64,000 nt of DNA from Brachionus manjavacas (lineage: Eukaryota; Rotifera; Eurotatoria; Ploima; Brachionidae). Made by a program: the position numbers and the translations under genes. The DNA lies in the NCBI GenBank assembly GCA_019054805.1, contig JAHQIY010000002.1, positions 7,998,001 to 8,062,000 on the forward strand, read 5' to 3'. Below the pieces are notes generated by a model that ran no database searches, was not told the origin of the DNA, and saw only the letters and a program-made list of their open reading frames with translations. Shown in pieces: positions 9,840 through 21,638 of this stretch (position 1 is its first letter; each line of letters opens with the position of its first letter).

Positions 9840-10000
9840 TTTAGTTTAAGACTGTGCTCTAAACGCAAAACACGCTATCGCCCTGGAGCCAACTGGATCA
9901 TTGGACTCGAGGTCCCCATTCCTCTCAACATCGAACGAAATTACCAACAGCCACGACAATGCTCTTCCTCTTCAAACATTATTATCATCTTTTAATTAAT
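9840..10000 (+). other. GC-richer open stretch, possible exon or fossil
   Basis: A pyrimidine-rich run ending in TTTTAG is followed by about 49 codons without a stop in a locally GC-richer segment, reading YRPGANWIIGLEVPIPLNI and then a glutamine/serine-rich end. Composition and the acceptor-like start are exon-like. I recognise no family and see no partner exon, so function is unknown. Confidence 0.25.
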
Positions 10001-10139
10001 TATATACTGACATAGTGAATTTTACTGATTAAGTGTACATACCACAGTTACCATTGATGAAGTCCTACTGTTTCCCGTCTTCGCAACTCTTGCTTGAGAT
10101 CAGATGATATAATGTGACAAGTTAATATTCGGCACTGTA

Positions 10140-12340
10140 GCAGTAGCTACAATTTGTAGAACATAAATTGGTCGTTCAGAACTTAAGCTTTGATATTATT
10201 TTAATTATTTTTTTTTTGTTTTTTGTACCAAAATTGACAATTCCATTTTTCTATGATATTACTAATGCCTAATTCATCAATGAATAAATATGAAATTAAT
10301 TTTTCAAGATATTAAATAAGACTTATCACGATAGTTATGAATTTTAATTTAGAATTAAATAAAATTTTTTATTTTTATCAAGTATTTTAATTATGAGAGA
10401 TTAATAAGTTTACAAGCTTTAAAAAAAATCAGAAATTTTAACCAAAACAATAAATAAAAATTAATTAGATTTTTATAATTTTGATGAGAGCCACAATATA
10501 CCCTATAATGAAAAAATTTAAAGGGACTAGGAAAAGTTTTTATTTAAAAAATAAAACTTCAATTTTCGATAAAATATCATAAATAGCTGCGTAATATCTT
10601 CAAAAATGCAAACTTGTCAACTTTTTAGGCAATAAAAACCACAAAATATCATTCTTCAACCAAAGCTTGAAATTTTTTTACTTTTTTATCCATTATCTAA
10701 AACAAATGAACTAGGCATCAATTTTTTATTATCTTGGATTAAAATTTGAAAATAAAATTGTTGAATTCGTCGAAAATTTTGATTTTGTGTCAAAGTTGAA
10801 TTAATTTTTTATACTTACGTCAATAATCTAATAAAAAAAATCTTAAAATTAATACAGATTGTTAATAATTGTAAAAAAATAGCAAAAAATTCTAAATTTA
10901 ATATTTTCAGCAATAGTTTATTAAATTGGGCCCTAAAATCTGACAAAAAATGATTGATTTTTGTTTGAAAAAAAATAAAGGATTAATATTTATTAGGAAA
11001 AATATTAAAGACATGTCGATGTGTGAAAAAGTAATAAAATATTCAAATATTAGCATGAAATAAATATTTTTTTCCAAATAATAGCTTTTTTAAAGCCAGC
11101 CCCGGGCTAGCATAATTATTTAAAAACGTCTATTCATTAGGACTTTTAAATGAAAAAAATAAAAAAATTTTTTTTTCCAAATTAATGTTTTAAAAACCAA
11201 TGGTTACGTTTTTTACAGCCTCTACTATCTCAAAATTTAGAAATAAAATTTAACCAATTTTTTCTGAATTTAAAATTAATTAATCTTAATAAAAATTGAT
11301 ATATTTAATTTTGACTTCACATAATTTATTTGATCAAAAGACTTGTTTACATTCAACTTTTCTTTTGTTAATATATTTATTTTTTTCTATCTGTCTACGG
11401 TTCGGTTTAGGATAAACAAAGAATAATTTTTTTGAATATCAAAAAATTATGAAAATTTTTTTGTTCAATGTAAAGATAATCAAGTATTAGGATTTTCCCA
11501 AATATAATGTTAAACGAATGCTAATTTTTTTGCTAAAAAGCTTAGCCTTTTGTGGAAGAAAAATTAACTAAAAAATATTTCAATTGATTATTGAACAAGT
11601 TTGTTGTTGTTTGCTCGGCGACGATTGTGGGAGGCAGTCTAGCTGAGAACATTTTACTAGGAAATCATTGTTTCGATAGCTACATGTGATGCAAAAAATA
11701 TCATATTTTTATTAAATCAATCGACCTAATATTTGACTTTTTTATTTTTAATTAAAAAAATTATTCCTATTTTTTTTTCTATATTGAGAATAAAAAACAT
11801 AATTTTTCCAACCGTCTAATTAGAGATTTTTTATTACTGTAAATCAAGATTGAAAAAATGAAAAAATTTCCGGGGATTTTTTTCAGCACTCAATTCAATA
11901 GACCTTTTTGATCAGAAGCCATGATCAGCAACAATTGGGTATCCTCTGCGTGTTTTTTGTCGAAATTATTTGAAGCAAGAACAATTTGGCCATTTTTTAA
12001 ATAATAATAATTTATAATAAAGTCCATTGATTTGGGTTTGTGTAATTAGGGGCATGTTTTATATGTAAAAATTGTAATGTCCCGGTCTTAATCAAATTAA
12101 AATGGCAATTTTTTTTATTCAAAAAAACCATTGTGTACAGATGAAAGAAAAAAACAATAAATGCAAGATAAATTAAAATGAAGTATTTGTTGAGTTTCTT
12201 TTTTTTTATTATTTTTCGTGAGTTATGAATATTTTATATTTCGTTGAAAATATCATTATTAAAACAATAGAAATAAAAAAATGAGATTTTTTTTATTTTT
12301 CTTAATTTAGGTTTATTTTAGTATCAAAAGCAACAACAGT
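10140..12340. other. AT-rich spacer, no gene seen
   Basis: No coding frame, paired inverted ends or LINE signature could be supported. A weak LINE-tail-like string (CTACGGTTCGGTTTAGG followed by ATAAACAAAG) occurs near 11395-11425. Confidence 0.6.
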
Positions 12341-12379
12341 TTTTTTTTCTTTTTTTCTCTTAGCAAGGAGCGTCTCTTC

Positions 12380-13050
12380 TTCTATTTTCTCTGTTCTATT
12401 GTGCAATCGAGTGACCTGCGCAAATTTTGTCCGATCTAAAAACTAGGCTAGACTAGTGCCTTGGCTGAAATTGATTAAACTAGAAAAAAAATTCCAATTT
12501 TTTCTTAATTAATCAAAACGAAAATAATTCTTTTGTTTCAAAAATTGGCATTTTCAATTCATAGCACACAAAAAGAGAAAAAAAAAAAGCAACAAAAAAC
12601 ACAAAAAATACATTAAAATAAATAGCTTAATAAAAAAGAAAAAAAAAGAAAAAATTATGTTGAGTTTTTGTTTTTTTTTCTCGATTTTTTATTTATTATT
12701 AAAAAAAAGAAAAAATTTCTCTCTTTTTTTCGCTTAGCATTTTTAGTTGAAATTTTAGCGTCGAGCAAATTTCTGCAACTAGGTCCGGCTAAGCTAATTA
12801 ATGCGCGCGAGAGGGAGAGCGAGAGAGAAAGAGCTTGTGGTGGTAGAGGCGGCCATTATGCACACAATTTAAGCAGATGCTAATTTATGCGCCGATTCGA
12901 TTAACTTCTAAGTCAATTTCACCTAATTGCTCCTCTAACACTAAAACTCTGGTCGGACACGCAGCTAGCCCTCGGGGCCGCCCCTCCGCAAGGATAACTC
13001 TGGTAACTATTTAATTAGTGAAAAAATAAGCCCGGGGTGTAGTCTCATTT
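12380..13050 (+). promoter_or_regulatory. GC-richer upstream region of hunchback with GAGA tracts and a GC box
   Basis: Composition rises well above the flanks. Visible elements are a GA tract at 12809-12833 (GAGAGGGAGAGCGAGAGAG), a second at 13095-13116, and CCGCCCCTCC at 12978-12987, whose complement GGAGGGGCGG fits an Sp-type GC box. A pyrimidine tract ending TTTTAG at 13201 may be the acceptor of a 5' UTR intron just before the ATG at 13232. This looks like promoter and leader sequence; the actual start site cannot be read. Confidence 0.5.
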
Positions 13051-13231
13051 AAATCAGATTGAAAAAAAAATGAAAACAATTAAAATGATGACTAGCGAGA
13101 GAGAATGAGAGAGAGCTTAGCGAAAAAAGAACGAAATAAAAAAAATTTTCTTTTTTTGTTTTTTTTTGCTTATAAAAAAAAAAATTTCGTTTTTTATTTT
13201 AGTCTAAATTTGAAGATAAAAAGAAAAAAAA

Positions 13232-14113
13232 ATGGAAGAACCCGTCTCGAGTGTTTCGCAGGCAGCGCCAACGTCCGCAGCGCACACAAAGATGTTCAGA
13301 TGCAAGCAGTGCACGTACAGCTGCGGCAACAAAGAGGCCTACTGGGCGCACCAGCGCGCCAACCACATCAAGCCCGAGAAGCTGCTCGAGTGCTCCAAGT
13401 GCTCGTTTGTCACCGAGTACAAGCATCACCTGGAGTACCACTTGCGCAACCACATGGGCTCCAAGCCGTTCAAGTGTCAGAGTTGCGACTACGCATGCGT
13501 CAACCTGTCCATGCTACGCTCACACATGAAATCTCACTCCAAATCGCAGCAGTATAACTGTGCCGACTGCGCATACTCGACCAAGTACTACCACACTCTG
13601 AAGACTCACTTGGAAAAGTTCAACCATCGGTCGGCCAACGAAGCCAAGAAGCAGAAGGAGCAGTCGAGCTCGTGCTCGTCGCCCGGCTCGCAGAGCTCGC
13701 CGACGCTGAGCGTGGGCGCCAACCCGCTCGCCGCACCTCTCAACCCCAACGAGCAGCTGATGCAGTTGCAGTTGGCGGCGTTGGCCGCTGCCGTCACCAC
13801 CCAGAACATACTCGCCGAAAATAACAAAGAACCGAGAGAAAAAGAGGCCAAGCAGAGCGGGAAAAAGTGCGCCGAAAAAGAGCTGTACGAGTGTGTGAAG
13901 TGCGAGTTGTTGTTTCGTAATTATGACATGTATGTGAAGCATAAGCAGTCACACGAGGCAGAGGCGACCAAAGAAATGTCCGCCGAGGCCGTCAAATGCA
14001 CCATTTGTTCGCTAAATCTCAACAATTCAATCGAGTACTTTGCACATTTGATGACCACACACAACCTTAATCTGGCGCCCTTGTTGCAGCTCAGCAGCCA
14101 ATTGTCATCCTAA
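13232..14113 (+). CDS. hb: Hunchback-type C2H2 zinc-finger transcription factor
   Basis: A single coding exon of 293 residues. Four consecutive N-terminal fingers lie at residues 24-45, 54-74, 82-102 and 110-132 (C-x2-C-x12-H-x3-5-H). Finger 2 contains [20 protein letters not shown] and finger 3 [20 protein letters not shown], the hallmark of Hunchback proteins. After a Ser/Pro/Gln/Ala-rich linker comes the C-terminal finger pair at 221-241 and 256-277 (C-x2-C-x12-H-x3-4-H), equivalent to the Hunchback/Ikaros dimerisation fingers. It is a nuclear DNA-binding regulator; in insects it patterns the body axis and times neuroblasts, while in other protostomes its roles are broader. It is much shorter than insect Hunchback (about 750 residues) but complete in fingers. 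The ATG at 13232 is the first in frame after the likely acceptor at 13201; Met21 is a possible later start. Codons are GC-rich against very AT-rich flanks. Confidence 0.95.
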   Translation: MEEPVSSVSQAAPTSAAHTKMFRCKQCTYSCGNKEAYWAHQRANHIKPEKLLECSKCSFVTEYKHHLEYHLRNHMGSKPFKCQSCDYACVNLSMLRSHMKSHSKSQQYNCADCAYSTKYYHTLKTHLEKFNHRSANEAKKQKEQSSSCSSPGSQSSPTLSVGANPLAAPLNPNEQLMQLQLAALAAAVTTQNILAENNKEPREKEAKQSGKKCAEKELYECVKCELLFRNYDMYVKHKQSHEAEATKEMSAEAVKCTICSLNLNNSIEYFAHLMTTHNLNLAPLLQLSSQLSS

Positions 14114-14300
14114 CATCTATTTTTAGTTTCATGTCTAACGGGTTGGTTGCCTCAAACCGATTTATCTCTTGCCTGTTACATCATTACAGTCTAATATGTG
14201 TCATCTGTCTTGTAAAAAGAGTTTTTTCTTTTTTTTTTTTTTAATCAAAATTTTATCAGTTTATTATCTTTGTCCAGTATTTTGACTTTATTTTTATTAA

Positions 14301-14306
14301 AATAAA
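14301..14306 (+). terminator. Polyadenylation signal of hunchback
   Basis: AATAAA about 190 bp after the stop codon, following a T-rich 3' UTR. Confidence 0.6.
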
Positions 14307-14429
14307 ACATCAAATTTAGTAGTCTTTTCAACTTTTTTCAAGAAAAAATTAGCGGGTCGGAATGACATAAATTTAACTTACTCAAATCAAAAATTATTTT
14401 AAGACTTTTTGTATTTTCCGGTTGCATTG

Positions 14430-14950
14430 ACGGAGCTTCTCAGAAAGGCATCCCAAATAGACTATAGAAGACCAGAACTGCATTCTTTAAATTGAAAAAT
14501 ATGTGCAAGTCTTCGTTTCTAAGTCTGAAGGCCAAATTACATCTTTTTATTTCCTTTTCAAAGTAGAAAGTTAAAAATGGAAAGTTTGCGGTTGAAAAGT
14601 ATCATTTACACCAAAGGCTCTTCTGCAAGCGCGTAGGACTAACTACCCGAATACAAGCAAGTTACGAAGTAATCAAGAAATCAGAAAGAAGCTCAAGGAA
14701 CATCTTTTTATTAGCCTTGTAAAATCTGTATTGCTATATGGATGCGAAAAGTTGATGAATGACTTTCAAAAATAGAATTTTTTATTAATAATTGCCTTAG
14801 AAAACTACAGTCGAGCCGATCACCGACACGATTCGCAGAAGACAACTTAAATGGCTTCAAAAGAGAGCTGTAAGAAATGAAACTCACAAGCAGATCTTGC
14901 GCCAAGGATAAGGAAGAATGGAGGGGACGTGAGGACGCCATATATGCTCT
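14430..14950 (+). mobile_element. Decayed LINE fragment, interrupted at its right end
   Basis: Pieces in several frames match LINE RT C-terminal text: TAFFKLKNMCKSSFLSLKAK near 14480-14545, then EIRKKLKEHLFISLVKSVLLYGCE near 14675-14745. The block at 14805-14945 recurs at 15806-16045, but here about 110 bp are deleted after AACTTAAATGGCT. At about 14949 the sequence switches to a different LINE. Confidence 0.7.
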
Positions 14951-15560
14951 ATAAAAAGTTTGTTTATCTGGGAAGCATGGTGTCAAGCAAAAGTACCAGC
15001 GCCGAGGAGACACGAAAAAGAATAAGTCTCGGAGCTTTCAAATTCCATCAACTAAGAAAGGCTGTGTGGGACCAGACGGCGCTTAGTGCCAGAATAAAAG
15101 TCAGGATGTACAAGGTGACCGTGCTGTTTTCAATCCTCTATGGAACTTAGACATGGACATGCAACGATGATCATTATGCAAAACTCAACCGTTTCGAACT
15201 GAAGAGATTGCAGCAGCTAGCGGGCCCCGGGGGAGTGGGGTTGACAAGCACAAAGCTATACCAGAGAGCGCAATCTGCACCGCTGGAGAGCACAGTGAGG
15301 AGGCACAGATTATGTTGGGCTGGACACGTAAGAAGGTATGAAGACGACCGATGGCCAAAAAAAGTGCTTTTCGGTGATCTAGTTGGTGAAAAGTAGGGAA
15401 ATGCCAGGCCGAGGTTGGAGTGGAAGAACTGCTTCGAAAGCGATTTGGAAAGGGCAGGAATCAAGAAGGACCAGTGGGCAACGATGGCAAATGATAGGAC
15501 TGTGTGGCGCGAAGCAATATCGTCCCTAACACTTCGAAGAAATCGAACCCTTATTTTTTT
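14949..15560 (+). mobile_element. RTE-like LINE, 3' part
   Basis: In-order motifs of the RTE/craniofacial-type LINE C-terminus: FVYLGSMVSSKSTSAEETRK, then KVRMYKVTVLFSILYGT (stop-broken), then RRHRLCWAGHVRRYEDDRWPKK at 15298-15360 and WKNCFESDLERAGIKKDQW at 15420-15480, ending near AATCGAACCC before a T-run. At least two stops (15148, 15394) break it. It lies inside or against the LINE remnant at 14430-14950 and 15805-16050. Confidence 0.8.
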
Positions 15561-15804
15561 TTTTTTTTTTTTGATAGTTTATTTAATAAAATTTTTTTTT
15601 TTAAATGGCTTTGAGTAATTAAACTCCTTTCACCATTGTTAGAAGAATTTTTAAATAGTGTTAGAGTTTAAATAATTTCAGAAAGAGCAAATTACAAATA
15701 CATTTTAGAAAAGTTACAAGCTTTGAACTATCCACTGCTGCAAATACTTTGAGACAATTGACAAGGGAGTTCTAAATCATTATTAGTATTAATTTTATTG
15801 TTAG

Positions 15805-16050
15805 AAAACTATAACCGAGCCGATCTGCGACACGATTCGCTGAAGACAACTTAAATGGCTGGTTTTACATGTTTTAGGAATACCAACAAACATGATCCCT
15901 AGGATATTTAGGAAGAGGAATGCAGGAAGATCAAAGATGTTCTGAAGAACAACTATTAAAAGAGAGCTGTAAGAAATGAAACTCACAAGCAGATCTTTCG
16001 CCAAGGATAGGAAGAATGGAGGGGACGTGAGGACGTCATATGCCCTTTAA
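15805..16050 (+). repeat. Longer second copy of the LINE segment at 14805-14945
   Basis: It starts AGAAAACTATAACCGAGCCG, passes through GACAACTTAAATGGCTGG and ends in GGAGGGGACGTGAGGACGTC. Compared with 14805-14945 it keeps an extra stretch of roughly 110 bp (about 15863-15958) and differs by scattered substitutions. GACAACTTAAATGGC in translation (RQLKWL) is a normal LINE C-terminal block. Confidence 0.75.
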
Positions 16051-16059
16051 GAAGTTGAA

Positions 16060-18170
16060 GTTAGAATAAGAAGGAGATGTGTATTTTCGATTTAATCATT
16101 ATAAATTATTTCAAATAATTCTATAATCAAAACTTTATTTTTCTAATATTTTAAATGAATGCTTTTATTCTGAATTTAAATAAAGTAATAATAACAATCA
16201 CTGAAAAATGTCAATTTGAGAAAAGGTCTTAATATTTTGATCATTGAATGATTTAAAGCCGTACTTTCAAGCCAATTGATGTACCACTTAAGCAAATAGA
16301 GTTTTAGCAATGATGAGATATACCTTTAAATTTAAGAGTGCAAGTGACATCAACTATCAGGTTCCACGACAAAAAGAACTTGCAGTGATCTCATTCAAGT
16401 TTATTAAAAATAAAAATGGCTGTAAGATGGTTGGACAAATGGTCGAGTTTATTCTTTTTTATTAAAAATGTATTAAATTTAAATTTTATTTTTTAATAAA
16501 TAGAAGTGTTAATCGGTCTTTTGTGCATCTTTTATGGGTCTTTTAAAGGCACTGTTGATTAACCTTAAAACTCAACAAAAAAATGAGATGGTTGGTCGAG
16601 TGTTCATCTTTGTCGATGTCACCGGATTAGTTAATTAATCATAAGTAGTTAAGCATAAAATCGGACAGAAGAGTCCAGTGGCTTATAGATGTTTGTAAAA
16701 CATTTTAAAAAAAATTAAAATCTCCGAAAAATGAGTAAATTTTTTTGTTATTATTTTTTTTACAAACTTATTACAAGAATTTAAATCCATAAAAAATTGA
16801 AATGATTAAAATGTGAATCAGATGCCATTGAATATTTCAAACTTCCAAAATAGACCTTAAAGGCCTAGCATCTTCTGTAGGTCCACTGTACCTATCTAAA
16901 AATAAAAAGAATTTTTTTTTTTGATGGCATTTATTATTGATTTTAATTATTTTCCAAAAGAAAAATATCTAAATCATTTAAAATTCAATTTTTCAATATG
17001 TAATATTAATCATTTAAAAGACTGATTGTTCAGCCGTAAATTTGTTTGCCTCTAATCAATAAACAAGTTAAAATATGCTAAATAGTATACTTTTATTTCC
17101 GATCAAGTTTTATTTATATTTTCATATCTTTCACTAGAACCATAATTTATTATAATTTTAAGATTTAGAGAAAAATTCTTAAGCTTTAAATAAAAAAAAT
17201 AAACTAAGCCAATTTATTAGAATTATATGCTGATCATAAAAAGTTTTACAGTCATTAATCATATTTGTAATAAAATTTTTGAAATAAAGAGTAAAATAAT
17301 TTTTTCATTTTTTAAATTTTAGAGCGCTTTCAATTATTTGGCATAGATTTTCTTCAATTTCATGATCAAAAAAAAGATCTAGCAAAAAATCTGGTTCTGT
17401 TTGCCAAATCTAAATTTGAGTAATGAGAAAATAATTAAGTTTGCCTTTAATGAATCAGAATGATGATTTTTTTTTTTCAGTCAGAAAATAAATAAATTTT
17501 CTTTTTGTTTTTGAGATAAATAGCAGTAAAGAAAGAAAAAAAAACAAAATTTTTTCCATCAATCTTCAAATAAGACAAAAAGCATGATTGTTTGGAATTC
17601 ATTAAAGTAAAAATGGGACAAAAACAAATCAAGAAAAGACATAATTTGAAAAAACTATTTAAAAAAAAATTTTTGGCTTTATTATACGAGCATTCATTAA
17701 AAGCAAATAACAAAATATTTCAATTATTTTCTTATCATATTGATACAAGATCTTTCAAGACCAAAATATTTTTTACCTAAAAAAAAAAAATGGAATTGTA
17801 AAGCCAAGTATAATTTTTTTAAAATACCAAATTTGTATGTCTAAATTACGGTCCATTTGAGTTTATCAAATTTTTTTTTTTTTCTAAATATTTCTGATTT
17901 TTAACCCGAATAAACAAAAATGTTCTAGAAATTTTTTAATAATAAATCGATTGTGCTTTTTTTGTAAATTAATTAGTAAATATTTTTGTTTATTTCTCCG
18001 TTTAAAAGCTAATCTTAATTTAAAATTGAATAGAAAGTAGAAAATTATTTGTTACATTTTCTCAGCATGAAATAGCATTTTTTTTTAATTAGAAAAAATT
18101 AATCAGAATTTTTAATATTGACAAAAATTTGAATATTAATTCAATTAAGAATTATTCATTTATTATTATT
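16060..18170. other. AT-rich spacer, no gene seen
   Basis: Frames at 17477-17713 and 17592-17780 overlap on opposite strands, are Lys/Phe-rich from base composition alone and have no family features. No paired repeat ends were found. Confidence 0.6.
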
Positions 18171-18177
18171 AAAAACA

Positions 18178-18440
18178 ATTGTGAGAGTAAGCAAGGTCTA
18201 CTCTGCGCGCTCATTGAAAAGCGCATGTGTGTCCGCCATCCTTTCCAGTTCCGGGCTAGCTGCTCCAACTTGCGAATATCATTTGTTGTCTTTAACTGGG
18301 CTGGTAGAGATGCGATGGTGATTTTCTTCCTGCCTCGTTTCTTGGATGCTTTCCTTTTGATGGAGATCATTAATGATGACAATTGTAAAGGTTGTCAGTG
18401 GTCTTCCTGGGAATGTCTTGGCGTTGGTGAAAAAAGAAGA
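18178..18440 (-). mobile_element. LINE C-terminal fragment
   Basis: The minus strand reads FPGRPLTTFTIVI, then KASKKRGRKKITIASLPAQL and DIRKLEQLARNWKGWRTHM, the pattern seen at the end of LINE ORF2 proteins (GRPRTTL..., then LA.DR..WR..V). Frames change at least once and both ends are missing. The overlapping plus-strand frame of 105 codons is a shadow. Confidence 0.6.
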
Positions 18441-18604
18441 GCATGATTCATTCAAATAAATTATTTCTACTTTGAGTAAAAAGTTGTGCTAATTTTCGTC
18501 AAAAATAACATTTCTTTTAAACTTTTAAAGTATTTTTAAAAATTTTGTCGAAATTAAAAAATAAATCAAAAAATATTCTATTAAAAAAATTAAATTAATA
18601 TAAG

Positions 18605-20195
18605 AAAAAGGCTTTCGTTCACATAGACAAACAGCTGACAATCTTGTTTTCATGACTCAAAAAATTTCTGAAACTCTCAATAGGAAAAAAAGGAGCTCAT
18701 TATTTTCTGACATTTCTCAAGCCTTTGATAAAACTTGGCACAATAGAATACTACAAAATGTCCCAATTAAAAACACCACTCTATATATTAGAGTGGGTAA
18801 GAGATTTTCTCAATAATAGGTAGTTTTTTGTAAAAGTGAATGACTATTCTTCAGCTCAGGGTGACATTCAGTCAGGTGTATCTCAAGGAGCTGTAATTAG
18901 TCCTTTCCTTTTTACAACATTTATAAATGATATTCCAAAATTTAACTCAAAAATAATAGCTCCTCTCTTCTGTTTGCCGATGATCTTGTTTCTTTCTTTA
19001 AAATTATCACATCAATAAATTGCTTTTTGAAAAAAATTGAAGTTTGGCTTGTAAAATAGAAAATGAAAATGGCCCCTGAAAAGTGTAACCGTACCATTTT
19101 CTCCGGAAATCCAGGTAAAAACTTATGGCGGAGCTACGTTATGGCGATCGCCACACCATCTTTTGAGGTAGTGTGGCGCCGCCATAGGATAAAATTGTTA
19201 AAAATTTAAATTAAAAAAGAAAAATTTTGTTTTATTCGGAATAAAATAAAACAAAATTAACAAACAAAAACCTTCATTAATTTGATACTTTAAAAATCCA
19301 AATATACATGTACATATGAACTTAATAAAATTATTAATTAATTATTTATTGATTAAAACTATTTATTTTATGAGAAACTGGCGGCCGAATTTTTTTGATA
19401 AATAAAGTTTTTTTTTTAAATACTCCTTTTTCTTGTCTAAAAAATTATCTTTTTTCTCAATATTTTCGACGGATAAAAAATGTATTTCATTAACTTAACT
19501 GCTTTTAGATTAAGTTAATTTCAAAAGCGGCAGAGAGAACTTTTTCTGCTTTATATTTACAAATTGTCTCCGAAGCAGGACTGGTCAAGAGATAGTAAAT
19601 AAAATAAGCCTCATGAATATTGACTCATTTGAATTGCAAGAAATTGAGGTTTTCAAAATTGTTGATATTTTTGCTAGGAAAAAGAATAGAAGAATTTTTT
19701 AAAAATATTTTATTTAATAAATTTTAATTTTTGGCTTTACTGTGTGTTGAATTTTGAAAAAAAAATAACATTTTTTTAAAAGACTGATTTTAAAATTCAT
19801 TACTTAGTTATAAAGCCTCCCTCAACGCACCAATTCTATCCCCTCTTCTTTGGTCTTGTAGTTCGCCACACCATCTTCAACTTTTTGGCTCCGCCACTGG
19901 TAAAAACCGATCTCTAACTTTAAAAATTTTTGGAAAAAACATACCTAATGAAAAAAAAGCCTTTATTTCTAGGTATAACTTTCGATGAAAACCTTTGCTT
20001 CGATTCGCATAAAGACTTTTGCTTCTAATAAAAAATATTTTTGCTCCTAATTAATAAAACAATTCCTTTTTTTTACTTATTTATCAAAATTTTTATGTTT
20101 ACTTAATCATTTAATAATTTTATTTTTTTCTTATCTAATGGCGGAATGAGTTTTATTTCTCAAGGCCATTCCAAATTTAAATAAACTATCTAAAA
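18605..20195 (+). mobile_element. LINE (family A-like) split by a hAT insertion
   Basis: RT blocks are recognisable: FSDISQAFDKTWHNRILQN at 18705-18760, GVSQGAVISPFLFTTFINDI at 18868-18937, LLFADDLVSFFKI near 18962-19000 (FADD catalytic motif) and APEKCNRTIFSGNPGKN to 19122. The text resumes after the hAT element with RSLTLKIFGKN and FLGITFDENLCFDSHKDF to about 20025. The 3' UTR contains a GGAATGAG...CTCaaggCCATTCC stem-loop (20148-20177) followed by AAATTTAAATAAAC, a variant of the family A tail layout. Frameshifts show it is inactive. Confidence 0.82.
19123..19899 (+). mobile_element. Internally deleted hAT transposon, 777 bp, with intact 8-bp target duplications
   Basis: It is flanked by perfect 8-bp direct repeats GTAAAAAC (19115-19122 and 19900-19907). 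The ends are imperfect inverted repeats: TTATGGCGGAGC on the left against the complement of CAGTGGCGGAGC on the right, the usual hAT terminus; GTGTGGCG/CGCCACAC is a subterminal pair. Inside, 19521-19702 keeps the C-terminal hAT dimerisation region on the plus strand: SKAAERTFSALYLQ, then after a stop KISLMNIDSFELQEIE and FARKKNRR. So it is a deletion derivative of an autonomous element. Deleting it with one repeat copy restores the LINE reading across the junction (PGKN-RSLTLKI). Confidence 0.92.
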
Positions 20196-20199
20196 AAAA

Positions 20200-21630
20200 G
20201 TCAAGTCAAATATTTGAGTTAATTAAAAAATGACTTAAATTTTTGACTTACGCACAAGTCTTAGAAAGATTCAATCTTCTGTCCAAAATAAAAGCATAAA
20301 TAAAAAACATATTTATTATCAATTGTTTAGAGTATGAACCCAAAAATTAAAATTATTGATTGAATCTAGTTATAAAAGTGTAAATCCTGGTTAAGTAGAC
20401 TCATTAAAATTTAAAATTAATAAATTTTCGTACCTAATGGAATTTAATTTTAAAAAAAAAATTAATTGATTATTTATAATTATTATTTATTTCAAAAATT
20501 ACGCCAGATTTGGCGATGTTAAAAAAAAATTAATATTAAAGAGCAATATTTAAAAAGGGAAATTTTATAAAAAATTTATTATTAAAAAATTAACTTTCTA
20601 ATTTTTTACTAGAGGTTAATTTCAATATTAGGCGAAGGCATTCGGTCTCAAGATTTAAGAAAAATTTGTCAAATTTGAATTGGAATGGTTTAAAATTTTA
20701 TTTTTTTTATTTTGAAATGGTTTAATCTAGTTTATTTAATATTTGAGTGTAATTCGAACTTCTTTTTTGATTAATTTAATTAAATGTATTTAGTTTTTTT
20801 GTTTAATTAGAACCATCTTTTTTACTCAAAAATTTTTCTTTTTTTTCTGTTCATGGGACTTAAAATTCAATAAATAATATAAAATAAAAACAATAAATTT
20901 TCAATGATTGATTTTCGACTAAATTATCTTGGACATTTATTTTTTAATCGAACAAAGGAACAACAGAATTACGAGTTAAAGCTGGTGCTGTTTTTAAGGT
21001 CTACTCTTTTCTCTGATACCTTCCACTGGTATGTCGACTGCTGGAAACGCATTCATTTTGTCAGACAAAAGCAAGTAAATGGTAATTGATTTTATTTGGT
21101 TCAGAGAGAATTTATTTTGGTTTTAGGATAATTATTTTTTCGATAAGCCAAAAGTTAAGATTTTTTCTTTAAATCTTTGCCCAATTCCTAAATTTATTAA
21201 GAAAAATTTTTTCAAAAATTCAATTCAAAATAAAATTTTTCATAAAGGATAAAAAAAAATAAATGAAAAAAAAATTGCAACAAAAAATTTGCAATCATGC
21301 TCGGGACCTCCCCGACTGAACTTTGTACAAAGTATTATCCATAGTAGCTTTGATAATCTTTTAATAGACACTAAATCTACACGACCTTTAGAGCAGGTAT
21401 TCAAAAATCACGAGTTGTCTTTTTGGACGCCTTTTCTTACCACTTTTTTTGCTTTTAAATTAACAAAAACTTAAATCATAAATTATAGCAATTTAAAAAA
21501 AGAATATAGCATAGAAATATAAAAAAATAAGCTCTTTTCTTGTTAGCATATAATTAATCATGAACTCTAATATCATCTAATTTCAACATTAATCTATAAA
21601 TTCTAGCTGCGCTTTTTTATTTTTGTTCTA
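20200..21630. other. AT-rich spacer, no gene confirmed
   Basis: An AAGTCAAGTC cluster at 20200-20262 resembles the hAT-like termini at 6.8 and 24.5 kb. A 61-codon frame at 20904-21089 ends at a donor-like GGTAATTG but matches nothing I know. The frame at 21289-21474 is unsupported. Confidence 0.5.
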
Positions 21631-21638
21631 AATTAAGA

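Noticed and set aside
13105-13942. Overlapping frames on both strands across hunchback
   Set aside because: They are shadows caused by GC-rich codons of the real zinc-finger frame.
18129-18446. 105-codon plus-strand frame
   Set aside because: It is the shadow of LINE C-terminal text on the minus strand.
20904-21089. 61-codon frame ending at a donor-like site
   Set aside because: No recognisable domain, no acceptor-side partner, AT-rich throughout.
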